From contig NZ_JMLK01000006.1 of the NCBI RefSeq assembly GCF_000686725.1, positions 310,001 to 374,000 on the forward strand: a stretch of 64,000 nt of DNA, given 5' to 3'. Of the stretch, positions 7,938 to 16,263 are shown piece after piece. Each line of letters opens with the position of its first letter. Position 1 is the stretch's first letter. The translations under genes and the position numbers were made by a program. The notes below the pieces were generated by a model. That model was not told the origin of the DNA. It did no database searches and saw only the letters and a list, made by a program, of their open reading frames with translations. The DNA comes from Clostridium akagii DSM 12554. GTDB lineage: Bacteria; Bacillota; Clostridia; Clostridiales; Clostridiaceae.

Positions 7938-8417
7938 ATGAAAAATTTAAAGATTAAAGCATTAACTTTAGGGATTTTAGCTACTGTAGTAATTTCCTCA
8001 ACACCTGCTTTTGCTGCAACTAATGCTAGTACAAGCAGTTCAACAGCTAGTGTTATTACTACAACACCTGCTATACCTGGAACTGTTAAAACAGCATCAA
8101 ACCCATATGCCACAGCAATAACAATACGGTTTAACGATACTGTTTGTGAAATTCAAGGATCTAATGGATTTTTTTATGGTCTTCAAATCTATATTTCTGA
8201 TGACAACGTTGGTAATGGTTGTGTCAATCGAGCATATAATGTAGAAGCATTACAATTAGCATTGAATCATTATGGCTATAATTTGGTTGTTGATTCACTG
8301 TTTGGTACAAATACACGAAATGCATTAATAAATTTCCAAGGAAGAGCGGGTTATGGTTTAACTCAAGATGGAATTTGTGGTCCAAATACATGGCTAGCAC
8401 TTGGTAATCACTTTTGA
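7938..8417 (+). CDS. secreted peptidoglycan-binding domain protein
   Basis: 159 aa, ATG after AAGGGGGATTT. A clear signal peptide (KNLKIKALTLGILATVVISSTPAFA) precedes a Ser/Thr-rich linker. The C-terminal PG_binding_1 domain covers about 95-157: VEALQLALNHYGYNLVVDS, FGTNTRNALINFQ, and LTQDGICGPNTWLAL. Such domains anchor proteins to the wall. No catalytic domain is present, so it is an accessory wall-binding or competitor protein. A 0A box upstream suggests stationary-phase control. Confidence 0.82.
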   Translation: MKNLKIKALTLGILATVVISSTPAFAATNASTSSSTASVITTTPAIPGTVKTASNPYATAITIRFNDTVCEIQGSNGFFYGLQIYISDDNVGNGCVNRAYNVEALQLALNHYGYNLVVDSLFGTNTRNALINFQGRAGYGLTQDGICGPNTWLALGNHF

Positions 8418-8543
8418 TGATTTAATTGGAGTGGAAATAGCCTTTCACCCAGGGGCAAAGTAGGTTAATACAACGATTTTTAGGTATTGTGAATGTTACT
8501 CAACTTGATTGCTTAACATTCCCTTTTCTTATTTACCAAAGAT

Positions 8544-8564
8544 TTTTCATGTAAAACATGAAAA
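8544..8564. repeat. short perfect inverted repeat
   Basis: TTTTCATGT-AAA-ACATGAAAA, 9-bp arms. It lies in a gene-free stretch (8418-8621) with no other recognisable content. Confidence 0.5.
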
Positions 8565-8621
8565 GCTGGTACAGCCGACATACGTGCAAAAATGAGCCAT
8601 ATCATGGATAATATAAACTCC

Positions 8622-8782
8622 CACCTGTCAAGTAGACAGTTGAAATAATAAAATTGAGTTAAGCGGCTAAAGCCATAAAATCCGTGGGGTAATGCCTTTT
8701 AATCTTTTTTGTAATCGCTTAGTATTGTAGAAATTGATATATTCATCAATTGCGTCAAATTTAGGTTTTAGACAGATATAAT
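8622..8782 (-). mobile_element. remnant of an IS3-family (IS150-like) insertion sequence
   Basis: On the minus strand the bases code for the typical IS3 transposase C-terminus: DAIDEYINFYNTKRLQ followed by KRLKGITPRI. Beyond the stop lies TGTCTACTTGACAGGTGGG on the minus strand, which matches IS3-type terminal inverted repeats. The rest of the transposase, including DDE residues, is gone. Confidence 0.7.
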
Positions 8783-8802
8783 TTATAGGGAAATAAACAA
8801 AA

Positions 8803-8834
8803 CACTCGCTGAAAATAGCAGGTGCTTTTTATTT
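8803..8834 (+). terminator. weak terminator-like hairpin
   Basis: An imperfect stem of CACTCGCTG with GCAGGTGCT followed by TTTTT. It sits in a gene-free stretch (8783-9067). Confidence 0.35.
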
Positions 8835-9067
8835 CGGTGGTATTAGAATTATTAATTACGTGCTCATAATTTAAATTACAGACGAGTTTAAAAGTTATTA
8901 ATGAAGAATTGCACTACTGAAATTAAAATAAGCATACGAGCCTTTAAATGAGTTTTAAAGGTATAGGACTAATGCTTAAATGAAATTGTAAGAATGGCTA
9001 TTTATAAGGGGTTAAGACAAGACACTATAACTTAAAATAAGCAAAGATACACATTCGCAATCAGTAG

Positions 9068-9325
9068 GTGGAGTGTTCAAATCACTTCGGGAGCACCAAG
9101 ACAAGTATCCAAAAAATCATCATAGAATTGAATGAAGAACAACAGTTAATACTCCTACACGCATTACTTGCAAATTATATGAGCACGAAACTTTTTTTCA
9201 AAGAGAACAACATTGATGAGGAAGATGTAGGAATTATAACACCAAAGCAATATGCAGATCTACACAACATAATTATCCAAAAGGCTCATGATGAAGGCAA
9301 TTTACAGACGTTTAGTTTGATTTGA
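9068..9325 (+). CDS. hypothetical protein, probably 5'-truncated by integration
   Basis: The open frame runs through the tRNA fragment at 9071-9098, so residues 1-11 are probably not original. Native-looking sequence begins near IIIELNEEQQLILLHALL; a TTG at 9128 is the only later start in that segment and lacks a ribosome site. It is a helical, acidic protein of unknown family (KQYADLHNIIIQKAHDEGN). It may be the remaining half of a gene cut by an old integration event. Confidence 0.4.
   Translation: MECSNHFGSTKTSIQKIIIELNEEQQLILLHALLANYMSTKLFFKENNIDEEDVGIITPKQYADLHNIIIQKAHDEGNLQTFSLI
9071..9098 (+). tRNA. 3' fragment of a tRNA gene (attachment-site scar)
   Basis: GAGTG-TTCAAAT-CACTT is a complete T arm (5-bp stem, 7-nt loop), directly followed by a 7-nt acceptor strand CGGGAGC, discriminator A and CCA. 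The matching 5' acceptor strand (GCTCCCG) and the D and anticodon arms are absent upstream. This is the usual trace left when an element integrates into a tRNA 3' end. The amino acid cannot be assigned. Confidence 0.65.
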
Positions 9326-9489
9326 TCTGATCTGATTTGTAATACAGGTACATTTTTAATGACATTAACAACAACGTAAAGACCTGCAAAACTTTTATCA
9401 CCAGTTCAAATCTGAGTGAAATATCCAAAATGAAACAGGGAATTTGAATATACTTGCTAGAATAAAACAAAATTGATAAACCTTATTTT

Positions 9490-9520
9490 AAAGAGTGGCT
9501 TGTGCCACTCTTTATTTTTT
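9490..9520 (+). terminator. strong terminator
   Basis: Perfect 10-bp stem AAAGAGTGGC/GCCACTCTTT with TTGT loop, then ATTTTTT. It separates the decayed region from the toxin island. Between 9326 and 9688 I see no gene. Confidence 0.75.
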
Positions 9521-9688
9521 CTGAGTAAAAAACGTATATTCCCTCCTATGACTCCATAACAGCAATTATAGAACATATGCTATTAATTGAGAATAAGTAC
9601 AAGTTATGGTAACATGGTAATGTGAAAAGATAAAATAATAAATGACAGTTTATTAAAAAGAAAATCTTAACGATAAGTGAGGGTTAAT

Positions 9689-9958
9689 ATGCTAAGTTTG
9701 CATCCAGAAATGGCGGGAAGTTTAAAAAGTTCATCACAATTATTAGTAAACTATAGGGATTATATATACAGAGAATATAATATAATTGACAATAAAATGA
9801 ATAGTATAGATATTAATTGGAAAGGTGAGTCAAAGGAAGCGTTTAAAGCAAAATATGTGGAACTAAAGAGCGAAGTAAATGCAATAATTCTCTTAATAGA
9901 CGAGCTATCAAAAAACGTAATAGAAGTAGCTTCAAGTATAGAAAAGACAGTTAAGTAA
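9689..9958 (+). CDS. WXG100-family (ESAT-6-like) protein
   Basis: ATG at 9689, after GTGAGGG. About 89 aa, the family's usual 90-100. The NWKGESKEAF segment in the middle is the W-x-G turn between two helices; the rest is helical (LVNYRDYIYREYNII, AIILLIDELSKNVIEVASSIEK). WXG100 proteins are partners or targeting factors for type VII (Esx) secretion and often open toxin operons. The toxin gene follows 27 bases later. No type VII machinery is in the window. Confidence 0.78.
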   Translation: MLSLHPEMAGSLKSSSQLLVNYRDYIYREYNIIDNKMNSIDINWKGESKEAFKAKYVELKSEVNAIILLIDELSKNVIEVASSIEKTVK

Positions 9959-9985
9959 GAAAATAGATTAAGAGGAGAAAATTTA

Positions 9986-11122
9986 TTGAGCGATAAAATT
10001 TTAGTGAAATATAAAGTATTAGAGGATATCGGAGACAATATAAATAGTTTAAATGATATAATAGGAAATGTTATCGCACAGATAAGAAAGCTAGGATATC
10101 AGTGGCAATTTGATGGATTAGATAGATTAGAACATCCAGAGATAAATAAATTAGAAGAAAATATAGATTCATTATTACATAAGGGTGGAAATACACCAGA
10201 AAAATTGAAAGAATTAGAAATGGATTTAAAGAGAGTAGTGCAAAAGTTTTATGATGCTGATTATCAGGGCGTAAATGTAAATATATCACCAGATGGAAGT
10301 AATATGTTTGGTCCAAAGGCACCATTACCAAATAATCCAAATGCAAAAATAAAGGAAGCAGAGCATACAGGCATAGTAAATGGTGAGAATAAGGTAAAAG
10401 GTGTATTGGAAAAAGGAGCGATATTAGGACCAGGATTATTAATGGCAAATGACTTTATATATGGAATAGCTAATAATGGAAGTACGTTGCTACGAGGAAA
10501 AGATTTAGATAATCAAGTTAAAACCGATATTGACAGGCAGGATGCATTTGTTTCAGAGGTGAAAGATGTTGGAGGACTGGATCTTGGCGGCGCGTTTAAA
10601 GCTGCTGATGGGGTAGTAAGTAGTACTGATTTATATGCTGAACTTAATAAAATAACAGATACTCAAGCAAGGTATGAATATTTATTAGATAAAGCAAAAA
10701 CAATGGATGTTTCAACAGAAAAAAATGGAGCTATTTTTTATGCTGGAAGGATTGAATCCAAAAGTGGTATAGTAACGGCAAGAGAAATGGCTGAAAGCTA
10801 CGCGGATAAGCTATGTAATGAAAAAGGAATTGTTAAACTTACACTAGAAAGAACTACAGGGGGTAAGTGGATGGATAATTTTAAATTATATAATCAAACT
10901 GCAGATGGAGTTCCAAAGTATGAGGAGTTAGGATTAACACGCCAACAAACAGATAAAATTTGGCGAACACTTTCTAGTAGATATGCTAATGGTACAAGCG
11001 GAGCGATAACAGCATTTGCTAAAAATGTACCAGATTTATGGAAACCTAAAACTATATTTTGGAGCACTGAGTTACCACAGCTTAGAAGTAATTTAAATAT
11101 TACACATATTAATATAAGGTAG
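9986..11122 (+). CDS. polymorphic toxin with WXG-like N-terminus and probable ADP-ribosyl-cyclase/NADase C-terminal domain
   Basis: 378 aa; TTG start behind AGAGGAG. Residues 1-100 are helical with GYQWQFDGLDR in the turn, like WXG/LXG secretion domains. Residues 100-235 are a linker with a hydrophobic stretch (GAILGPGLLMANDF). The C-terminal 140 residues have FYAGR, a helix TAREMAESYADKL, then LTLERTTGGKWMDNF, QTDKIWRTLSSRYANGTSG and TIFWSTELPQLRSN. That order (small strand, helix, L-E, G-G-x-W, W helix, A-x-G, S-x-E-L-P) resembles the CD38-like cyclase toxins of contact-dependent and type VII/VI systems, which degrade NAD+. WSTE would hold the catalytic Glu. Fold assignment is from pattern memory only. 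Confidence 0.6.
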   Translation: MSDKILVKYKVLEDIGDNINSLNDIIGNVIAQIRKLGYQWQFDGLDRLEHPEINKLEENIDSLLHKGGNTPEKLKELEMDLKRVVQKFYDADYQGVNVNISPDGSNMFGPKAPLPNNPNAKIKEAEHTGIVNGENKVKGVLEKGAILGPGLLMANDFIYGIANNGSTLLRGKDLDNQVKTDIDRQDAFVSEVKDVGGLDLGGAFKAADGVVSSTDLYAELNKITDTQARYEYLLDKAKTMDVSTEKNGAIFYAGRIESKSGIVTAREMAESYADKLCNEKGIVKLTLERTTGGKWMDNFKLYNQTADGVPKYEELGLTRQQTDKIWRTLSSRYANGTSGAITAFAKNVPDLWKPKTIFWSTELPQLRSNLNITHINIR

Positions 11123-11130
11123 GTGATTTT

Positions 11131-11457
11131 ATGGGAAATGAATATAAAGATAAATTTACTGTAGGAACGGATGGAATGGATAAATTAATATATGAAGATT
11201 TAAGCTGTAGAATAGATTTACCTGCTGCTGATGTGAGAGATATTTCTATATGGATATCAATTGGTAAGGTAATAAGCAAAAATGGTAGTAATATTGTTAA
11301 ACTAACAGAAAAACAAAGACTACAGGTATATAAGCGTGTATCAGCTGTCATCAGAATAGAAGGACATGATGGAATATATACAGATGAATTTAAATTTATA
11401 GAGGAAGATATAGATAATATAGATTATTCTAAAAGTATATTATCTATAGAAGGATAG
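11131..11457 (+). CDS. small protein of toxin operon, candidate immunity protein 1
   Basis: 108 aa, ATG after GGTAGGTG, 8 bases beyond the toxin stop. It is soluble, beta-rich and acidic (DLSCRIDLPAADVRDISIWISIG; EGHDGIYTDEFKFIEED). Polymorphic toxins are nearly always followed by their cognate immunity gene, so this is one of two leading candidates. Family not recognised. Confidence 0.6.
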   Translation: MGNEYKDKFTVGTDGMDKLIYEDLSCRIDLPAADVRDISIWISIGKVISKNGSNIVKLTEKQRLQVYKRVSAVIRIEGHDGIYTDEFKFIEEDIDNIDYSKSILSIEG

Positions 11458-11466
11458 GGGATTAAG

Positions 11467-12021
11467 ATGGTAATAATAAATGATAAAAATAATAAAAAGA
11501 TTAGCATCAAAATGGGCTGGAAACATTTAAGCTATATTCAAGGTGATGAAAAAATAGTTTTTAACATTGAACCTATGGTTGGAGAAGCAGATATTATATA
11601 TATTCCAAATGATGAAATATGGAGTGAAAGCCAAATAAATTGGGCAAGGGAAAGTAAAAAAGAAATTTTAAGAGATATAAACACTATAGATTGGAATCGA
11701 GACATAGTATTAAATGAATGTGATATAGCTTTAAAATGTATGCCAATTGATAATGATGAGATTGAAGAAGGCACGATGGAATCAACAGAAGCAGCTAAGG
11801 AATTTGGAAGTCTTTATTTGTTTGATCCAGATAAAAAAGTACAAAAAGAACAAGTACATGAACTATGGTGTACTTTAGAACAGAGATTTGCAGAACAAGC
11901 ACAAGGGAAAGTAACTGTATATGCAAATGCTATAATAGAAAATAGTGTTTTTAATAAGATATCAATTGAAACATTATTAAAAAATGATAATGTAGTATTA
12001 AATATAGTTGGAAATAAATAA
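11467..12021 (+). CDS. candidate immunity protein 2 with a C-terminus resembling the toxin domain
   Basis: 184 aa, ATG after GGGGATTAAG. The last 55 residues (HELWCTLEQRFAEQAQGKV, SIETLLKNDNVVLNI) align without large gaps to the end of the toxin (DKIWRTLSSRYANGTSGAI, STELPQLRSNLNITHINI). The catalytic-looking S-x-E-L-P becomes S-I-E-T-L, and the G-G-x-W and W-S elements are missing. It may be a degenerate cyclase fold that mimics or caps the toxin, or an unrelated second effector fragment. There is no export signal. Confidence 0.55.
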   Translation: MVIINDKNNKKISIKMGWKHLSYIQGDEKIVFNIEPMVGEADIIYIPNDEIWSESQINWARESKKEILRDINTIDWNRDIVLNECDIALKCMPIDNDEIEEGTMESTEAAKEFGSLYLFDPDKKVQKEQVHELWCTLEQRFAEQAQGKVTVYANAIIENSVFNKISIETLLKNDNVVLNIVGNK

Positions 12022-12183
12022 TAATATAAAAAAACGCAGACTAACATTGGATGTGTATTACTTTGTTAGCTTTCGTTAGGAATTTCATTCAAGAATAATG
12101 GACTTAAAATGTAAATTAGAATATTATATATTTTTACATAGATATAATATTCACCAGTAAAATCAGGATTATTAAAGGAAAGC

Positions 12184-12532
12184 GTGGTTGAAATATGTAC
12201 TAATTGCTGGAGGAAATCAAGTACATTGTTCATGGTAGGAGTTGAATCCAAAATGGTTTGGAAAATAGAATGTGATTGTAATGAACGAGTTGGAATAAAA
12301 ATTGAATCTATAAAATTGTTTGGAGAATTAAAAGAATTTTTTGACACACAAGTTGAGAGAGGAATATTTAAAGATGAAGAGGTTACGGAGACATTTTATA
12401 TTTGGAAAGGCGATGGAGAAGAAAAAAAAATGGTATGCTACAAAGTGGTATAAATGTCTACAATGTGGATGTTTATGGGAGTTTGATAAAGATATTTATT
12501 ATGCAAAAGCTGAGGAAAATAAAAGATGGTAA
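12184..12532 (+). pseudogene. zinc-ribbon-tailed toxin-island protein broken by a frame change in a poly-A run
   Basis: GTG at 12184 behind AAAGGAAAG reads MVEICTNCWRKSSTLFMVG to VCYKVV and stops at 12453. At A9 (12422-12430) the next frame continues naturally as KKWYATKWYKCLQCGCLWEFDKD to 12532. Joined, the protein is about 115 aa with CTNC near the start and CLQCGC near the end, as in small immunity-type proteins beside toxins. The break may be decay, polymerase or ribosome slippage, or a read error. The next gene starts inside its last codons. Confidence 0.6.
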
Positions 12533-12798
12533 CAGTAGAGTTAATTAATAAATTAAGTGAAGCTTCAAAATATTTAAGCAATAATGATAAAACTTTAGAA
12601 GGTAATGAATTAGAAAGTTTATCAAAACAACTCCAAGAGGTAAATGGTAGTAAAGAAAAATTAGAAGAAATAAAGAAAAATATTATAATTAGATGTGACG
12701 TAAGATGGTTGGGAGATATATACATTAAAGAAATGGGAAGCCCATATAAATGGTGGAACTTTTTGGGCAATGTAAAGGCACTTGCAGAAAAACTTTAA
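12526..12798 (+). CDS. hypothetical 90-aa helical protein of the toxin island
   Basis: The ATG at 12526 overlaps the end of the previous (frame-restored) gene by 7 bases, which supports translational coupling and the restored frame. The N-terminal half is a charged helix (INKLSEASKYLSNNDKTLEGNELESLSKQLQEVNG), the C-terminal half is compact and aromatic (RWLGDIYIKEMGSPYKWWNFLGN). Probably an immunity-type protein; family not recognised. Confidence 0.55.
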   Translation: MVTVELINKLSEASKYLSNNDKTLEGNELESLSKQLQEVNGSKEKLEEIKKNIIIRCDVRWLGDIYIKEMGSPYKWWNFLGNVKALAEKL

Positions 12799-13292
12799 AT
12801 ATTAAAGGTATCAATAATCTTTAGAAATAACAACCTTAAAAATAAGAGCTCACTACATAATTAGTGTTCTGCGCTGAGCGAGTGGTTTCTTGTTAAAAAA
12901 TATACTCTAAAAACATCAAACAGTTATTAAAATAAATGTCAGCAGGAATGAAAATACTGGTTGGTTCTATTTTTTTACATAACAAATAACGTATCTTGGG
13001 CACGTACTTCTGGATGGGCATTGTAAAATTTGTCTTTTTAGATTATTAGCTTATGTAATAAAAATATTCATTTAAAGAAATGGTGGGAAAAGTAAAATTG
13101 CCACCATTTTGCCACCGCATCAATAAAATTTCTGTTTTTACATACTTTTATTGATAGGTACATTAAAATACTGTGAGCCTTGTAATATCAATACTTTAAG
13201 TATATTTATTTTTAAATTATTTTATACAATTATACAACTTATTTCAAATACAGAACTCGGCTTAATATGTATATGGATTATTAACACATTAA
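12799..13292. other. gene-free stretch with sequence related to 59.1-59.4 kb
   Basis: No coding frame. The segments near 13012-13032 (CTGGATGGGCATTGTAAAATT) and 13226-13262 (TTATACAACTTATTTCAAATACAGAACTCGG, read in parts) have close relatives at 59228-59248, 59130-59150 and 59375-59400. An inverted pair (ATTGCCACC...GGTGGGAAAAG) lies at about 13080-13115. Confidence 0.45.
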
Positions 13293-13742
13293 CTATAAAA
13301 ATTTTTTAAATATATCAAAGTGATTTCTATCAATTATAGATCCATTTTCCCAGTTTCGAATAGATCTATAATTGATTCCAGTAACTTTTCCAGCTTGCCA
13401 AAATGTTAAGTTATTATTTAATCTCCAATTTTTAATCTTTTCAGTAAAATTGTTAAATATAAATTTATAATAATCATCACAAAAGTATTCTAGAGGCTTT
13501 TCTAATGTTTGAGATACGCAAATTAATATATCAGGAGAGGGATAACATTTATTTGATTCATAGTCCTCAACTGTGGAATACGATATATTTAATGATGTAG
13601 CTAAATCCTTTTGAGTATATCCTTTTGATAACCTTGCTTTTTCTATTCTATTTCCAATTGTGGCTTCACTTAAATTTTTATACGATTCTTTAAAAAAATT
13701 AAATGATAATTTTTGTGTAATTGTTGCACTTTGGTGGTTCAA
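13293..13742 (-). CDS. double helix-turn-helix XRE-type regulator, 5' end uncertain
   Basis: The only available start is a TTG at 13742 that overlaps the stop of the oxidoreductase fragment. Residues 30-85 form one HTH_3 domain (RIEKARLSKGYTQKDLATSL, YSTVEDYESNK); residues 105-149 form a second (KIKNWRLNNNLTFWQAGKV, YRSIRNWENG). No ribosome site is seen, and residues 1-25 look unlike the family. The gene was probably fused to the oxidoreductase remnant by rearrangement and may have lost its own start. Confidence 0.55.
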   Translation of the reverse strand: MNHQSATITQKLSFNFFKESYKNLSEATIGNRIEKARLSKGYTQKDLATSLNISYSTVEDYESNKCYPSPDILICVSQTLEKPLEYFCDDYYKFIFNNFTEKIKNWRLNNNLTFWQAGKVTGINYRSIRNWENGSIIDRNHFDIFKKFL

Positions 13743-14730
13743 GCTTCTGTATGACCTACAAAAAGGCCACCTTTTTCACCAGCACAAAACAGGTTATCAA
13801 TGCCTTGTACTTTCATATCATCAGCTCTTGGTGCAACAGATAGGTATCTTATAGAATTCCCTTTTCCTCCAGCATAAGGATCAATAAATTTAGCTTTTTC
13901 AAGTCCTGGAATCTTCCTGAGTTTTTGTAGTGGATAAAATGTGGTCATGAGTTTTGCATGTCCGGTATCAAGGAGGACGACGTTTTCAGCAAATTCCTTT
14001 AAGGCATATTGCTGGCAAACCTTTAATTTAAGTTTATCCATATTTATGTCTTCCTCGGGTATTTTAAGAATCACCACACCTTTTTCATCTAATTCCTGTA
14101 CTATATCATCACTTAAAGTATCCTTGGAAAGTTTGCATGAACCACTAAAAGCACCAAGCTCGCCATCATCTCTTTCTCCTTGCAGATCATCTACCCCAGC
14201 CCGACTGCTAATGCTAACTCTTGGTCCAAAGGATGGACAGCGTAATATACACATTGAACAACCATTCCCATAACGCAAACAATTGCCCATTGGTCCAGTG
14301 GAGCCTGTAGTCTCAATAAAGACATCGCCACTGACATAAGTACCATCTGAAAGGTATATTCCATCTATTATATTTTCGTGCTTTTTTATATCAATAACTC
14401 TTTTAATTAAATTAATGGATATGCCTAAGCTTTTAATATAATTATGAATATCGGGTTCGATTTTATTAACATCGTACAGTGAGGCATGTTTATGACCAGG
14501 AAAATCAACATTTTTATGTCTTGAATTTTTATCAATAATTTTTATAAGTTCACCTGCACCTAATGCAGAAATTTCTTCTGTTGCAGTAAATCTACCGTTA
14601 TTTCTCATTATACCACCAACATTTCCAAGTCCCAGAAGCATGTCAGTCTTTTCAAAAAGTTCCACATCTGCTCCAGCATTATGGGCAGCAATACTAGCAG
14701 CACAACCTAGCCAATTTAAATAGCTGTAAT
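13739..14730 (-). pseudogene. FAD-dependent oxidoreductase, truncated at both ends
   Basis: The frame has about 330 codons. Its first residues are GCAASIAAHNAGADVELFEKT, i.e. it begins inside the FAD-binding GxGxxG loop and lacks the first 15-25 residues. Downstream come DGTYVSGDVFIETTGSTG, a Cys cluster GNGCSMCILRCPSFGPR and the final FAD site IDNLFCAGEKGGLFVGHTEA. Relatives continue with another helix after GHTEA; here a stop follows at once. The 5' break lies at the integrase 3' end (about 14731) and the 3' break at the XRE gene. It looks like the prophage target gene, later cut again. Confidence 0.65.
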
Positions 14731-16263
14731 TTAATGCATGGCTAATTCAATGTTGACCAAGCCATTTTCCGAATCCCATACCGCTTCTTTTATTATATTT
14801 TTTATATAATGTCTTCTTTCTTCAATAGTAGTATTAGCATCTAGGAATCTATCAATTTGTTGTTTAAGTAAATTTTGATTGTTTTCATCTTGTTTTTCAA
14901 ATAAACGCTCTCTTTCTAAATATAATAATTCCTCCTTCAAGAGATTATTCATTTGAGTTAAATCATCTATCTTTTTTGTAACTAGAATTGACGAATCATT
15001 GGATAATACCATTAGTTTATCGATTAGATTATTTATAGATTTATTGTTAGTTTCTATTTTTTTATTTATATTTTTAAACTCTGAATTCACTGATCTAACA
15101 TTTTTGGTTTTTTTCATAAATTCATTAAAATATTTTTCATCAGTAAATTTTTCAAGATAATCAAATATTGCTTTTTCAGCGATATCAACTCTTAAAAATT
15201 TACTATATGAACAACTTTTTCTTCCTTCTTTGCCTTGACATCTAAAATAATATACTCTTATATTATCTTTATTAGGACGTCCGGCAGAAACACTCATTGT
15301 ATTTCCACATTTGCATTTAACAAGCGTTGAAAGCCAAGTAAATTGACTTACACGTGGGTGAGGCTCCATTTCTTTCTCTTTAAATTTTTCTTGAACCCTA
15401 AGCCATAAATCTAAATTTATCAATGCTTTATGTTTAGAAACACCAACTAATTTATTTTCGCCATTCCATAACTTCATACCATTTTTTAACGGTCTACGAT
15501 TGTATGGTAAAAAACCATGACTATTGGGTTCACCAAAAACCTCATATCCTTGGTTTTTTAAATAAGCAACAGATTCTTTTGAGGACAGTAAATAGGTAGG
15601 ATTATTTAATATATTTTGGATAGTTGTAATTGGGTAATTGAAGCCTTTTTGCTTAAAATATTTAGTTATTTTATATAATGAATACCCATCAGCATATTTT
15701 TCAAACATTTCTTTAACATTTACACAATCATCTCTTATTTTTAGATATGTGATTTGTTTACCATTATCCAAAACTTTTTCAGTAGTATATCCTGTCGGAG
15801 GAGTCCCACCAGACCACCTTCCAAATTTCGCTAATTCCTTCATATTATCCTTAACCCTTTGAGCGATATTCATTCTTTCCATCTCAGCAAAGGAGGCTAA
15901 TAACATCATCATCATTTTTCCTATTGGTGTACTTGGGTCGAACCCTTCGGTAATAGACACAAGTTTTACATCCATTTTTTCTAATTTATCATATGTATTA
16001 ACAAAATCAACAATATTTCTAGCAATTCTATCTATCTTATAAACTACAACAGCATCAAACTGCTTTATCTTAACAAGTTCCATCATTCTTTTGAATGAAG
16101 GACGATTTATATTTCCACCTGAAAAGCCCTCATCTTCAAATATTTCAAATTTACAATTTTTATTTTGTCTATTAAAATATTCTTTACATAATGTGATTTG
16201 ATTTTTTATACTTTCACCTTTATCAGTTTCAATTGATTTCCTTGAATAAATAGCAACCTGCAT
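14731..16263 (-). CDS. large serine recombinase (phage integrase)
   Basis: 510 aa. It joins attP and attB without extended homology. The N-terminal resolvase domain (1-140) has the catalytic Ser in AIYSRKS, VVYKIDRIARN, and FAEMERMNIAQRVKDN. A recombinase domain (about 160-290), a zinc ribbon (CKCGNTMSVSAG ... YFRCQGKEGRKSC) and a C-terminal coiled coil follow, the normal layout for 450-700-aa members. Its ATG overlaps the repressor stop (TAATG), so the two are co-translated. Its own stop codon is at the oxidoreductase junction, so the att site lies immediately beyond it. Confidence 0.93.
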   Translation of the reverse strand: MQVAIYSRKSIETDKGESIKNQITLCKEYFNRQNKNCKFEIFEDEGFSGGNINRPSFKRMMELVKIKQFDAVVVYKIDRIARNIVDFVNTYDKLEKMDVKLVSITEGFDPSTPIGKMMMMLLASFAEMERMNIAQRVKDNMKELAKFGRWSGGTPPTGYTTEKVLDNGKQITYLKIRDDCVNVKEMFEKYADGYSLYKITKYFKQKGFNYPITTIQNILNNPTYLLSSKESVAYLKNQGYEVFGEPNSHGFLPYNRRPLKNGMKLWNGENKLVGVSKHKALINLDLWLRVQEKFKEKEMEPHPRVSQFTWLSTLVKCKCGNTMSVSAGRPNKDNIRVYYFRCQGKEGRKSCSYSKFLRVDIAEKAIFDYLEKFTDEKYFNEFMKKTKNVRSVNSEFKNINKKIETNNKSINNLIDKLMVLSNDSSILVTKKIDDLTQMNNLLKEELLYLERERLFEKQDENNQNLLKQQIDRFLDANTTIEERRHYIKNIIKEAVWDSENGLVNIELAMH

